NCBI GenBank assembly: GCA_026396375.1 | Contig: JAPLWW010000067.1 | Coordinates: 1-16,698, forward strand | Length of the DNA: 16,698 bases | Source of the DNA: Microcaldota archaeon | GTDB lineage: Archaea; Micrarchaeota; Micrarchaeia; Anstonellales; J096 | Reading direction: 5' to 3' | Shown here: positions 5,851 through 12,945 of the stretch, piece after piece | Layout of the letters: each line of letters begins with the position of its first letter | How positions within the stretch are numbered: position 1 is the first letter of the stretch | The notes under the pieces: generated by a model | What the model was told of the DNA's origin: nothing | The model's input: only the letters and a program-made list of their open reading frames with translations | Database searches by the model: none | Position numbers and translations under genes: made by a program

Positions 5851-5880
5851 GCTATCCCAGGCAGGCCAAGCACTGCCCTG

Positions 5881-5890
5881 ATTTAAAAAA
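5881..5890 (+). promoter_or_regulatory. TATA box of the hypothetical island
   Basis: ATTTAAAAAA predicts a start near 5910 and a short leader carrying GGTG (5913-5916), which lies 6 nt before the ATG at 5923. It diverges from the eS6 promoter about 35 bp away. Confidence 0.6.
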
Positions 5891-5922
5891 GCTCCTGGAA
5901 GTATATTGATAAGGTGCGGAAC

Positions 5923-6372
5923 ATGGGGGATGAGGCTCTGGCGCAGAAGGCGCCGAAAAAAACCAAGCATGGGCCAAGGGAGCCTGCGCAGAAGATTTCT
6001 GCAGCCAAGCTGAGCGACTTCGAAACAGCAAGGATCCTGCTGAGGGACAACGGATATTCCTTCGTCGGCTTCCTGAGATGGAACGGCCCCATCATAATGG
6101 AATTCCAAGTGCCCAATTCAAGCCAGACCGTGGGCATACAGAAAAACAGCAGCGGACTAACCCTTATAACCGATTTCGGGAGCAAGAAGGAGAGCATGGA
6201 GGCAGGGGAGCCCATATACGGATTCTTTGTCAAGGCCAGCGACACCAGCTCATTCAAGGAGGAATTCCTTAAGCTGGCGCGCAGCCAGAAGCTCCCTCTC
6301 CCCAAGGAAGCTGAAGTTATTCCCAAAACCGCAGTCCCAAGAAAGAAGCCAAAGGCTTCCTCCAGGAAATGA
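5923..6372 (+). CDS. Hypothetical protein, 149 residues
   Basis: I do not recognise a family. The N-terminal 25 residues and the last 15 are rich in Lys, Pro and Ala and look disordered. Between them is a compact alpha/beta region: DFETARILLRDNGYSFVGFL, a strand-rich stretch (IIMEFQVPN), LTLITDFGSKKE, GFFVKASD and a final helix EEFLKLARSQKL. There is no signal peptide or membrane segment, so it is probably cytoplasmic. A GTG nine bases upstream (5914) is in frame, but it overlaps the GGTG Shine-Dalgarno that serves the ATG at 5923, so the ATG is preferred. It is the first gene of the unrecognised island that ends at 9129. Confidence 0.65.
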   Translation: MGDEALAQKAPKKTKHGPREPAQKISAAKLSDFETARILLRDNGYSFVGFLRWNGPIIMEFQVPNSSQTVGIQKNSSGLTLITDFGSKKESMEAGEPIYGFFVKASDTSSFKEEFLKLARSQKLPLPKEAEVIPKTAVPRKKPKASSRK

Positions 6373-6430
6373 CGACTCTTGGGGATGGGCAAAGGCCCGG
6401 AAAGGAGGATAAATGCAAAAATGCTGGCTA

Positions 6431-6440
6431 TGTTTAAAAA
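6431..6440 (+). promoter_or_regulatory. TATA box of the four-repeat protein gene
   Basis: TGTTTAAAAA ends 23 bp before the ATG at 6464, the same leaderless spacing as several other genes here. It lies inside the longer open frame that begins with ATG at 6413, which argues against that earlier start. Confidence 0.55.
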
Positions 6441-6463
6441 AGGTTACAACCATATGTATATAT

Positions 6464-8047
6464 ATGGGAACAGAAGCTGTAAAGGAAATCGGGGAAAAGC
6501 AGAAAAACCAGCAGAATCCTATAGATAATTACCTGAAGAGCATACTTGGCCTGGAATACAAGCATATGGGCAGCGTCCTGGACAGCCCTCTAAACAGCAA
6601 AGGAGATTATTCAACCCGTTGGCATGAGATAGCCAAATATTCCGGGATTATCAACGACAAGAAAAGCACCCTGTGCGTAGTGCTTCCGAACAAGAGCGAT
6701 CCGATGACATATGTCCTTTTGGGCAAAAATGCAGAGGATGCATACAATACAACCCGTTTTGACCTTGGGAAAGCAGACTTGAGGATATCCGAAAAGGAAA
6801 GCAATGCCCATGCGCTCAACCTCATGTTTGAGGGCAAGGGGGTCCAGATCCCTGAATTCATCCAGCCGAAGCCGGCTGAAAAGAGGATATCCATTGAAAA
6901 ATATATAGAGGACGATCTTGGCCTGAAGGAGAAGCACAGGGGCCTTGTTTCAGACAGCCGCTCAATGATAAACGAAGACCATGAGCATGACATAACCAAA
7001 TATTCCGGGATGGTCAACGGCAAGGAAACCACCGTGTGCATAATCAGCCCCAATGGATTCGATCCAACCACCTATATTCTTTTTGGAAAAAAGGCGGAAA
7101 ACGCCTATTACACCACTTTCTTTGACAAGGAGGATAAATCCATATTGGAAATATTTGACACAAAGGGATATCCTTCACAGCTTAGCGATCTTTTTAGGGA
7201 AAATGGGATCCAGATCCCTGAAAAGGGCGCGGAATCGGCCCAGATGAAAAGAAAGCCCATTGACATCGGCGGATATATGAAAGACAGGGGATTTACGCTG
7301 GGACCGACAAAAAACGGCATAATCATGTATTACAAGAAAGCCGCCAAGGACGAGATATTAACGGTGGGCATAAAAAGCTCGGAGGACGACAGGTATGTGA
7401 ATATCTTTCTAGGGGGTAAGGCGGATGCCATATACGAGGGAAGGGATGTAAATAACGCAGACATGATGGTATTCAACAACAAGCGGGAAATCCCGGCGCT
7501 TGACAGCTTCCTGAAAAAGCAGGAATCAGGGGAAATCTTGGAAAAGAGGGGGATAGGGGAAGGCTTGGGCGAACTTGCCCAAAGTACTCAGGGCAAGCAA
7601 AGGCAGAAGAACATTCCCTTCAGCAGATACCTTGGAAACAATGCATATGGGACAGAAATCGCAAAGGTCAAATATTCAGACGGTTTGGTGGTCAGGGAAG
7701 TGGATATGAACATCTACAAGTTCAAGGACAGCGGGAACAGGACAGTCAGGATAGGGGTGGTAACTCCCTTTGGGGAGAAGGGAGTCTCCTTTGCCTTCTT
7801 CAATAAGAAGATAGACGATATACTGGACAATGACAAGCTGATAAATGAAGTCCCAAAGGATATGGAGATAGATGGATTCGACAGCAAGCCTTCGGCGATT
7901 GACCTGGCTTTGGCAGACAGGGGAATCCGGATAGGGACGTTTGAGACCCAGATTGCGTCAGGAAAGATACCCAAGCCAATGGGAAGGAAGGCCGCTCCTG
8001 AGAAGGTGGCTGTTAAGAGGGAGAATGATGAAAACAGTAAGAATTAG
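6464..8047 (+). CDS. Hypothetical protein of four degenerate ~110-residue repeats
   Basis: I do not recognise a family. The 527 residues hold four related units, about 19-131, 142-253, 266-359 and 384-490. Units 1 and 2 are clearly alike: each has a helix (IDNYLKSILGLEYKH / IEKYIEDDLGLKEKH), then KYSGxxNxKxxTxCxxxPN, then a strand and helix (YVLLGKNAEDAYNTT / YILFGKKAENAYYTT), and ends GxQIPE. Units 3 and 4 keep the order I....YL/YM, a YxxG-like strand pair, xFxxGKADAIYEG or FFNKKIDDI, and a closing segment. The linkers and the C-terminus are basic and disordered. There is no signal peptide. The start at 6464 is chosen because a TATA box is 23 bp upstream; an in-frame ATG at 6413 has a good GGAGG before it and would add 17 residues. 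It looks like a binding or scaffold protein. Confidence 0.7.
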   Translation: MGTEAVKEIGEKQKNQQNPIDNYLKSILGLEYKHMGSVLDSPLNSKGDYSTRWHEIAKYSGIINDKKSTLCVVLPNKSDPMTYVLLGKNAEDAYNTTRFDLGKADLRISEKESNAHALNLMFEGKGVQIPEFIQPKPAEKRISIEKYIEDDLGLKEKHRGLVSDSRSMINEDHEHDITKYSGMVNGKETTVCIISPNGFDPTTYILFGKKAENAYYTTFFDKEDKSILEIFDTKGYPSQLSDLFRENGIQIPEKGAESAQMKRKPIDIGGYMKDRGFTLGPTKNGIIMYYKKAAKDEILTVGIKSSEDDRYVNIFLGGKADAIYEGRDVNNADMMVFNNKREIPALDSFLKKQESGEILEKRGIGEGLGELAQSTQGKQRQKNIPFSRYLGNNAYGTEIAKVKYSDGLVVREVDMNIYKFKDSGNRTVRIGVVTPFGEKGVSFAFFNKKIDDILDNDKLINEVPKDMEIDGFDSKPSAIDLALADRGIRIGTFETQIASGKIPKPMGRKAAPEKVAVKRENDENSKN

Positions 8048-8062
8048 CGCATGATTTCAAAG

Positions 8063-8074
8063 TATATTTAAAAA
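8063..8074 (+). promoter_or_regulatory. TATA box of the small helical protein gene
   Basis: TATATTTAAAAA lies about 35 bp before the ATG at 8108, leaving a short leader that contains GGTG (8098-8101), 6 nt before that ATG. Confidence 0.55.
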
Positions 8075-8107
8075 ACGTTCCTAACAGTGTTAATATAGGT
8101 GTTTATG

Positions 8108-8350
8108 ATGGCAAATGGAAATTCCGATCTTCAGAATGCAAGGAAACTAGTAGACGAGCTCAAGGAAATGGGCGAAAAGGACAGGGAATTGAGAAAGCAG
8201 ATGAATGAAACTGAGAGCAGGCTGGTCCGCAAGATAGCTTCCAATGCCGCAAAGCTCAGCCAAGATGACAGAATAAACTTTTTAGCAGAAATCCATAGCA
8301 AGGTGCCCGAGTTTGAGGATGCCACAAGGACCAGCCAACTGGAAAGATGA
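8108..8350 (+). CDS. Small charged helical protein, 80 residues
   Basis: No family recognised. It is almost entirely predicted helix, with heptad-like spacing in ARKLVDELKEMGEKDRELRK and MNETESRLVRKI, so a short coiled coil is likely; a second helix is DRINFLAEIHSKV. It has no cysteine or membrane segment. The in-frame GTG at 8099 is part of the GGTG Shine-Dalgarno, and of two adjacent ATGs (8105, 8108) the second has the better spacing. The stop overlaps the ATG of the next small reading frame (ATGA at 8347-8350), suggesting coupled translation with the downstream frame. Confidence 0.65.
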   Translation: MANGNSDLQNARKLVDELKEMGEKDRELRKQMNETESRLVRKIASNAAKLSQDDRINFLAEIHSKVPEFEDATRTSQLER

Positions 8351-8418
8351 ACGAAGTTGCAGCAGTGACAAAGCAGAAAGAGAAGGAAGGGAAGAAAGTC
8401 GCGCAGAAGGAACAGTAG
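8347..8418 (+). CDS. Possible 23-residue leader peptide ending in TAG
   Basis: A short frame starts at an ATG overlapping the previous stop (ATGA) and encodes a Lys/Glu/Gln-rich peptide beginning MNEVAAVTKQKEKEG before an amber codon at 8416-8418. The same frame then continues without interruption into the gene at 8437, whose N-terminus has the same Lys/Glu/Gln-rich make-up. It is either a small independent peptide, a former N-terminus cut off by a nonsense mutation, or the first part of a read-through product. TAG is used as a normal stop by other genes in this window, so general recoding is unlikely. Confidence 0.35.
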   Translation: MNEVAAVTKQKEKEGKKVAQKEQ

Positions 8419-8436
8419 GAAAAAGGTTTGGAAAAC

Positions 8437-9129
8437 ATGAACCAGAAAACGGCCGAGGCTCCAGGCGAGCAGAAGAAGGAGAACGTCTCCAAATTCAAGG
8501 GCGCGCTAAAAGGAATCAGGACAAAGATAAGGAACAGGATGATGCCGATCATATTGGGCTCGGCAATACTGCTTTCCCCCTCTTTTAGGAATAATGAAAC
8601 ATATTCTCAGGAGAGCAACGTCCCCATAATCGTGCAGATTGAAAATGAATACCCGAGCATAAAGAATTTTGAGATGCTCAAGCACATGATCTATCTGACG
8701 CGATCGGATGAAATCAATAAACTGAGCGACATGACCAAGAAAGTGATCGAGAACGTAAGCAAGCAGATAGTCAAGAACCAGGGAAATATGATATATGGCA
8801 GGGTCTTGGATGCGGTCCTTGAGGAAGTATTGCAAAACAAGCCGGACGACAAGGATTACTACATAAGCGCAGACGAGGAGCAGATCATAGTGAAGGACGA
8901 CGCAAAGGATCCCACAAAGATGATGCTGATGATGCCTGAGGGCAAGGACGGGATCAGCATATCATTCTATTCAAGCAGCGAATGGGAGAGAAGGATGGTG
9001 CTGAACCCGAGGTCAACCGGAAAGGATGTGGATGGCCTGAGGCTCAGGTCCGCGAAGTTCTTCGACACGCTATTGCCTACATTGATTATGATAAACATGG
9101 AGCTGGACGAGAACAGGAGAAACAATTAA
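8437..9129 (+). CDS. Hypothetical membrane-anchored or exported protein, 230 residues
   Basis: No family recognised. The N-terminus is highly basic and disordered (to residue 35), then comes one hydrophobic segment, MMPIILGSAILLSP (36-49), followed by a polar Asn/Ser/Glu-rich stretch. That is the layout of an uncleaved signal anchor or a long-n-region signal peptide, with the remaining 180 residues outside. The outer part is helical (MTKKVIENVSKQIVKNQGN) and then strand-rich (YYISADEEQIIVKDD, ISISFYSSSEWERRMV). The first ATG with reasonable spacing is 8437; an in-frame TTG at 8428 would add three residues. The reading frame is open upstream to the amber codon at 8416. The stop overlaps the convergent AsnRS stop by 4 bp (9126-9129). 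Confidence 0.7.
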   Translation: MNQKTAEAPGEQKKENVSKFKGALKGIRTKIRNRMMPIILGSAILLSPSFRNNETYSQESNVPIIVQIENEYPSIKNFEMLKHMIYLTRSDEINKLSDMTKKVIENVSKQIVKNQGNMIYGRVLDAVLEEVLQNKPDDKDYYISADEEQIIVKDDAKDPTKMMLMMPEGKDGISISFYSSSEWERRMVLNPRSTGKDVDGLRLRSAKFFDTLLPTLIMINMELDENRRNN

Positions 9130-10409
9130 GGCTCAAGCCTGCTCATCGTCCTTGGAAACGGAATGGTATCCCTTATATGCTCAACATTGAGAATATACCT
9201 TATGAACCTCTCGATCCCCAATCCAAAGCCCGAATGCGGGACGCTCCCGTATTTCCTCAAATCAATATACCACTGGTAGGTCTTGATGTTCATCTTGCTC
9301 TGGTTCATCCTTTCCATCAATTCGTTGTAGTCCCAGATCCTTTCGCTTCCGCCTATTATTTCTCCTACGCCTGGGACAAGCAGATCCGCATTCAGCACTG
9401 TGCCAGGATGGTCAGGATCCTCCCTCATGTAGAATGCCTTTATCTCCTTTGGATAATTTTTGACGAAAACCGGCTTGTCAAAGGCCCCTGCCAACAATAG
9501 CTCATCCTCTGTTCCGGGATCGTTCCCATGCTTCATCTTTCCGCCCAATTCATTGACCTTCTCAACCGCATCATCATACATTATCCTTGCGAAAGGTGGC
9601 TTCACCTTTTTCATCTTCTCAACGTCCTGCCCCAGGCCCTGCAGAAGGTCAGAGTGGTTCTCAACCATCTTCCCTATGGCATAGGACAATAGTTGCTCCT
9701 GGACTTCCTCGTTCTCCTTCTGGCCGTGCCATGCCATTTCAGGCTCCAGATGCCAGAATTCCGTAAGGTGCCTCCTTGTCCTTGACTTTTCCGCCCTGAA
9801 GCTAGGGGCTAGGGTATAGACTTTCTCAAGGCTGAAGATCATCGCCTCCCCGTAGAGCTGGCTTGACTGGGTCAAACTGGCAGTGTCCCCGAAATACTCA
9901 AGCTCGAACATGTCCGCTCCTCCCTCCCCGCCTGCCTTAGTAAGCATCGGAGGCGCTATCTCGAAAAATTCCTTTGAGTCAAGCCACTCCCTCAAATAAT
10001 TCACTATGTGGTGCCTTGCCCTCATTATCAGGTTCATGTTCCTGCTCCTTAGCCAAAGGTGCCTTACGTCAAGCAGGTATTCCTCGCTAAGGTCCTTCTG
10101 GATAGGGAATGCCTCGCCCCTGCTGATAACCTCAAGCTTGGTCGCCTTGATTTCCGCCCCTCCCGGAGCCCTTTCATCCTTTTTCACAGTCCCTGAAACA
10201 ACAACCGAGCTTTCTATGAAGATTTCAGAGGCTTCCTTGTGCATCTTTTCCCCGACTGCATCCTTCTTAATGACGCACTGGGCTATGCCGAAAGCATCCC
10301 TTATGACAAGGAAGACGTTATCTCCTAAAATCCTCTGCCTGTAAACCCATCCCCTGATGGTAACCTCCTTGCCATCCTGCTTTGATATCTCTGAAGTCCT
10401 GCAAATCAT
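9126..10409 (-). CDS. asnS: Asparaginyl-tRNA synthetase
   Basis: This class II synthetase charges tRNA-Asn with asparagine. An N-terminal OB-fold anticodon-binding domain (residues 1-100, including VTIRGWVYRQRILGDNVFLV) precedes the catalytic domain. Motif 1 is near PPMLTKAGGEGGADMFEL (153-170). Motif 2 is FRAEKSRTRRHLTEFWHLEPE (from 204). Motif 3 is GFGLGIERFIRYIL (394-407). The residues after motif 2 and the ending IPFPRTMSRLEP are those of AsnRS rather than AspRS, and its 427 residues are typical of archaea. A TATA box (10432-10439) ends 22 bp before the ATG, so the mRNA is probably leaderless. The gene is divergent from the phosphohexomutase and convergent with the hypothetical island. 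Confidence 0.93.
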   Translation of the reverse strand: MICRTSEISKQDGKEVTIRGWVYRQRILGDNVFLVIRDAFGIAQCVIKKDAVGEKMHKEASEIFIESSVVVSGTVKKDERAPGGAEIKATKLEVISRGEAFPIQKDLSEEYLLDVRHLWLRSRNMNLIMRARHHIVNYLREWLDSKEFFEIAPPMLTKAGGEGGADMFELEYFGDTASLTQSSQLYGEAMIFSLEKVYTLAPSFRAEKSRTRRHLTEFWHLEPEMAWHGQKENEEVQEQLLSYAIGKMVENHSDLLQGLGQDVEKMKKVKPPFARIMYDDAVEKVNELGGKMKHGNDPGTEDELLLAGAFDKPVFVKNYPKEIKAFYMREDPDHPGTVLNADLLVPGVGEIIGGSERIWDYNELMERMNQSKMNIKTYQWYIDLRKYGSVPHSGFGLGIERFIRYILNVEHIRDTIPFPRTMSRLEP

Positions 10410-10431
10410 GAAATCAATCTGGCTGATATTG

Positions 10432-10439
10432 TATAAAAA
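10432..10439 (-). promoter_or_regulatory. TATA box of asnS
   Basis: On the minus strand this reads TTTTTATA, 22-30 bp before the ATG at 10409. Confidence 0.6.
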
Positions 10440-10473
10440 CCTTGGCTTTGCCGGCCTAATGGGATATTAAAAA

Positions 10474-10483
10474 TGTTTAAAAC
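10474..10483 (+). promoter_or_regulatory. TATA box of the phosphohexomutase gene
   Basis: TGTTTAAAAC ends 23 bp before the ATG at 10507. With the asnS TATA box it forms a compact divergent promoter of 97 bp. Confidence 0.65.
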
Positions 10484-10506
10484 CCCTTCTGATTGGATAT
10501 TAGGTC

Positions 10507-11841
10507 ATGGAATTCGGAACAGGAGGGACAAGAGGGCTTTTTGAGGAGCTCAACGGAAGAAGCGCATATGAGGTTGGAAATGTCTTTGCCCCGCAGATGG
10601 GGAAAAGAATAGTTTTGGCGATGGACCACAGGCTGACTTCGCCTTCCATCTATTACGGCCTTGCATCTGGAATAATGGAGGCCGGAAGCGACGTGCTTGA
10701 GCTGAAATACTGCCCGAGCCCCGTAGCTGAATTCTACAACACGCTCAAAAAATGCGACGGGCTTTTCATAGTCACCGCAAGCCACAACCCTCCTGAATAC
10801 AACGGAATAAAGGTCATTGACAAAAGAGGAGTCATCATAAGCAAGGAGGACGCAAGGGAGATGGCAAAGAAGAGGATGAGCATAGCGAACTGGAACTGCG
10901 TGGGAAAGCTCATCCAGAGGGACCAGAGCGCAGTTGAGTTCTACATTGACAAGGTAACTGGCATGCTGGACAAGGGCAGGGTGAAGAAGAAGAGGTTCAT
11001 CGTTGACTATGGAAACGGGGTGACAGTCGACGTTTTCTCAAAGCTGATCAAGCAATTGGAATTGGACACCATCTGGCTGAACGCCACAATGGACGGGAAC
11101 TTCCCTGGAAGGAACTCCGAGCCTTCTGTCGAAAACCTGATGGGGCTTATGGAAAGCTGCAAGAACCACGGCATGATGGGACTGGCCTTTGACGGGGACG
11201 GGGACAGGATCAGCATGGTGGATGAGGACGGGAATTTCGTGAGCGGAGACGTTGTCTTTGCATTGGCAATAAAGAAGATGTATGAAGAAGGCAAAAAGGG
11301 GGATGTTGTCACAACTGTCGCAACCTCAAAGTTGATTGACGATGTGGCGAAAAAGGCGGGATTCAAGGTAATCTACACCAAGATAGGGGCAACCTATGTC
11401 GCAGAGCAGTGCCTGAAGAAAAATATAATGGGCGGAGGAGAAGAGGTCGGAGGCACGATCTGGAAGGACCTGAGCTATGGAAAGGACGGGATGTTCACTG
11501 CATTGAAGATACTGGAGATGCTTGACGGAAGGGAGCTGAAGGAGATTGTGAAGGAGCTTCCAACATGGCACACCTTCAAGGCAAAGGTGGAATTCAGGAA
11601 AATGAGGAAGGAAGTTCTCATGGAAAAGATAAAGGACATGCTGAAGAATGACAACATCAACGACAAGGACGGGATAAGGATAGACTACAAGGATTATTGG
11701 ATACTGATAAGGCCCAGCGGGACAGAGCACAACATGCTCAGGGTCTGGGCAAGCTCAAGGGAAAAGGAAAAAGCAGAGTTAAAATGCAAAGAGCTTATCG
11801 AAAAGATAGAAAGACTGTTCAGCGAGAACGTCCCTGAATAG
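10507..11841 (+). CDS. Phosphohexomutase (phosphomannomutase / phosphoglucomutase / phosphoglucosamine mutase family)
   Basis: The enzyme interconverts sugar 1- and 6-phosphates and probably feeds nucleotide-sugar synthesis for glycans. All four active-site signatures are present: phosphoserine loop TASHNP (residues 90-95, Ser92), metal-binding DGDGDR (229-234), sugar-binding GEEVGG (311-316) and phosphate-binding RPSGTE (402-407). The N-terminal FGTGGTRG (3-10) is also typical. At 444 residues it is full-length. The sequence alone does not tell mannose, glucose or glucosamine phosphate apart; archaeal members are often bifunctional. The start is supported by a TATA box 23 bp upstream. The 3' end is 3 bp from the convergent eL41 stop. 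Confidence 0.92.
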   Translation: MEFGTGGTRGLFEELNGRSAYEVGNVFAPQMGKRIVLAMDHRLTSPSIYYGLASGIMEAGSDVLELKYCPSPVAEFYNTLKKCDGLFIVTASHNPPEYNGIKVIDKRGVIISKEDAREMAKKRMSIANWNCVGKLIQRDQSAVEFYIDKVTGMLDKGRVKKKRFIVDYGNGVTVDVFSKLIKQLELDTIWLNATMDGNFPGRNSEPSVENLMGLMESCKNHGMMGLAFDGDGDRISMVDEDGNFVSGDVVFALAIKKMYEEGKKGDVVTTVATSKLIDDVAKKAGFKVIYTKIGATYVAEQCLKKNIMGGGEEVGGTIWKDLSYGKDGMFTALKILEMLDGRELKEIVKELPTWHTFKAKVEFRKMRKEVLMEKIKDMLKNDNINDKDGIRIDYKDYWILIRPSGTEHNMLRVWASSREKEKAELKCKELIEKIERLFSENVPE

Positions 11842-11844
11842 GGA

Positions 11845-11958
11845 TCAGAGCTCGCCGACCCTCCTTTTGATCCTTCTTTTGAGCCTTTTTCTCTTTTTCT
11901 TAATCCATTTCCATCTCATTTTTCCCTTCTTCTTCCATTTTCTTGGTTTTGCTCCCAA
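11845..11958 (-). CDS. Large-subunit ribosomal protein eL41 (37 residues)
   Basis: A tiny, extremely basic ribosomal protein that forms a single helix in the large or bridging region of the archaeal/eukaryotic ribosome. The 37 residues begin GAKPRKWKKKGKMRWKW (after the initiator) and continue with a Lys/Arg helix containing RLKRRIKRR; the RKWKKKG-MRWKW block is the hallmark of archaeal eL41. The start is TTG (11958-11956), with a GGTG Shine-Dalgarno (11967-11964) 5 nt upstream. An in-frame GTG at 11970 would add four residues but overlaps the Shine-Dalgarno, and an internal ATG (11919) would remove the conserved first block. A TATA box (12008-12016) predicts a 25-nt leader. Its size means automatic annotation is likely to miss it. 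Confidence 0.88.
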   Translation of the reverse strand: MGAKPRKWKKKGKMRWKWIKKKRKRLKRRIKRRVGEL

Positions 11959-12007
11959 ATAATCACCCACTAATGAACTTCAAGTGTAAATCCTTAGTTC
12001 CCAAAGC

Positions 12008-12016
12008 CTTTAAAAG
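12008..12016 (-). promoter_or_regulatory. TATA box of the eL41 gene
   Basis: The symmetric CTTTAAAAG sits about 50-58 bp before the eL41 TTG. Transcription would start near 11985, giving a short leader with the GGTG site. Confidence 0.6.
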
Positions 12017-12039
12017 ACTATTCCCAGGCTCCGGGAAGC

Positions 12040-12882
12040 TCAGTTTGGAGGGAGCGTCATGAGTATAGACTCCATCATGGTGAGCGCCCCCACGAAAAAG
12101 AACCCTAATAAGATGAAGACTATTATCAGAATAATCAATGAGATTATCACATAAGGAATCAAGATGGCTAATATCGAGTTGGTTTTGTTTAATCCATGCA
12201 GATGCACATTGAGCCTGTATATCAGGTAAAGCTGGTAGATTGATACTATTATTAAGATGAATGAAAATAGATAGCCAATGCAGGGTATGAATGAAAGCAG
12301 CGTAAGGGGCAGGTTGAGCAGGGTTATTGCACCCGCTATCGATCCGTAGATTCCCATCATCTTCGAAAAGCTTCCTTTTCCTCCAAGCAGCATTGCAAAT
12401 ATGAAGATCGCCAATGTGCCCAGGAACTGCCCGAGGAACACAGCAATAGGCACTGCAACAATTCCGCCGATCCAGATTATGGCTATTATGGGAAGAGCTG
12501 TCCCTAATGAGGACAAAATCAGTATGAATGAGTATAATATCAAGATAGGTATTACCAAATAATAGGCCGGAACAACATAATCCTTGTAGCCCCTTGTTAT
12601 TGATGTCGCATGGATCTCCTGGCTTATCGCCTCATCCGGATTGACAATCAGGTTTGCAAGCTCCTGCTTCCTTATGAAAGGCAATATCGAGAAATATTTG
12701 ACAATGATATCCTTCAGCTGGTCCAGATCGCTTTTGCCGTGCCTGCGGGTTTCCGCTTCCTTGTGCGCATGCGCAGCCTTCTCCCCCTTTGGGGCTTCAA
12801 TCGCCTTTGGCTCATGCTTTTCCTTTTTTGGGACTGTCCTTATTGCCTTTGGTTTTTTCCTTCTTGACAGGATTTTTGCCAT
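12040..12882 (-). CDS. Yip1-domain-like membrane protein (paralog 2)
   Basis: A 280-residue protein with a Lys/Arg/His-rich disordered N-terminus (residues 1-50), a conserved cytosolic helix region (KYFSILPFIRKQELANLI and then SITRGYKDYVVP), and about five membrane segments. The loop GGKGSFSKMMGIYGSIAGA is typical of the Yip1 family, whose members are multi-helix membrane proteins linked to vesicle traffic in eukaryotes and of unknown role in archaea. It is a tandem paralog of 12946-13716: about 29 of 49 aligned residues match in the cytosolic block. It has its own TATA box (12903-12911), 21 bp before the ATG, so it is probably leaderless. Confidence 0.8.
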   Translation of the reverse strand: MAKILSRRKKPKAIRTVPKKEKHEPKAIEAPKGEKAAHAHKEAETRRHGKSDLDQLKDIIVKYFSILPFIRKQELANLIVNPDEAISQEIHATSITRGYKDYVVPAYYLVIPILILYSFILILSSLGTALPIIAIIWIGGIVAVPIAVFLGQFLGTLAIFIFAMLLGGKGSFSKMMGIYGSIAGAITLLNLPLTLLSFIPCIGYLFSFILIIVSIYQLYLIYRLNVHLHGLNKTNSILAILIPYVIISLIILIIVFILLGFFFVGALTMMESILMTLPPN

Positions 12883-12900
12883 GATATCCTCTTGAAGCTG

Positions 12901-12930
12901 GGATTTAAAAGATCATGTCTTCACTGCCGA
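12901..12930 (-). repeat. 30-bp promoter repeat (copy 2), with fossil of the cysS tail
   Basis: This block is identical in 29 of 30 positions to 13735-13764, exactly 834 bp away. It contains the TATA box (12903-12911) of the second Yip1-like gene. It also still spells, on the minus strand, the last codons of cysS (ISAVKT and the TGA stop) although no cysS lies here. It is the left scar of a tandem duplication. Confidence 0.85.
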
Positions 12931-12945
12931 AATCCTTCCCTTTTG

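Noticed and set aside
6413..6463. ATG at 6413 as start of the four-repeat protein, with GGAGG just upstream
   Set aside because: A strong TATA box (6431-6440) falls inside this extension and is placed for a leaderless start at 6464; the 17 extra residues are Cys-rich and unlike the rest. It stays possible and is noted in the gene entry.
8416..8418. Pyrrolysine or general amber recoding
   Set aside because: At least four well-formed genes in the window end in TAG at the expected place, so TAG is a normal stop here.
8313..8588. 91-residue open frame on the + strand starting at 8313
   Set aside because: It lies across three better-supported frames, is dominated by Arg/Glu from AG-rich DNA read in the wrong frame, and lacks a start signal.
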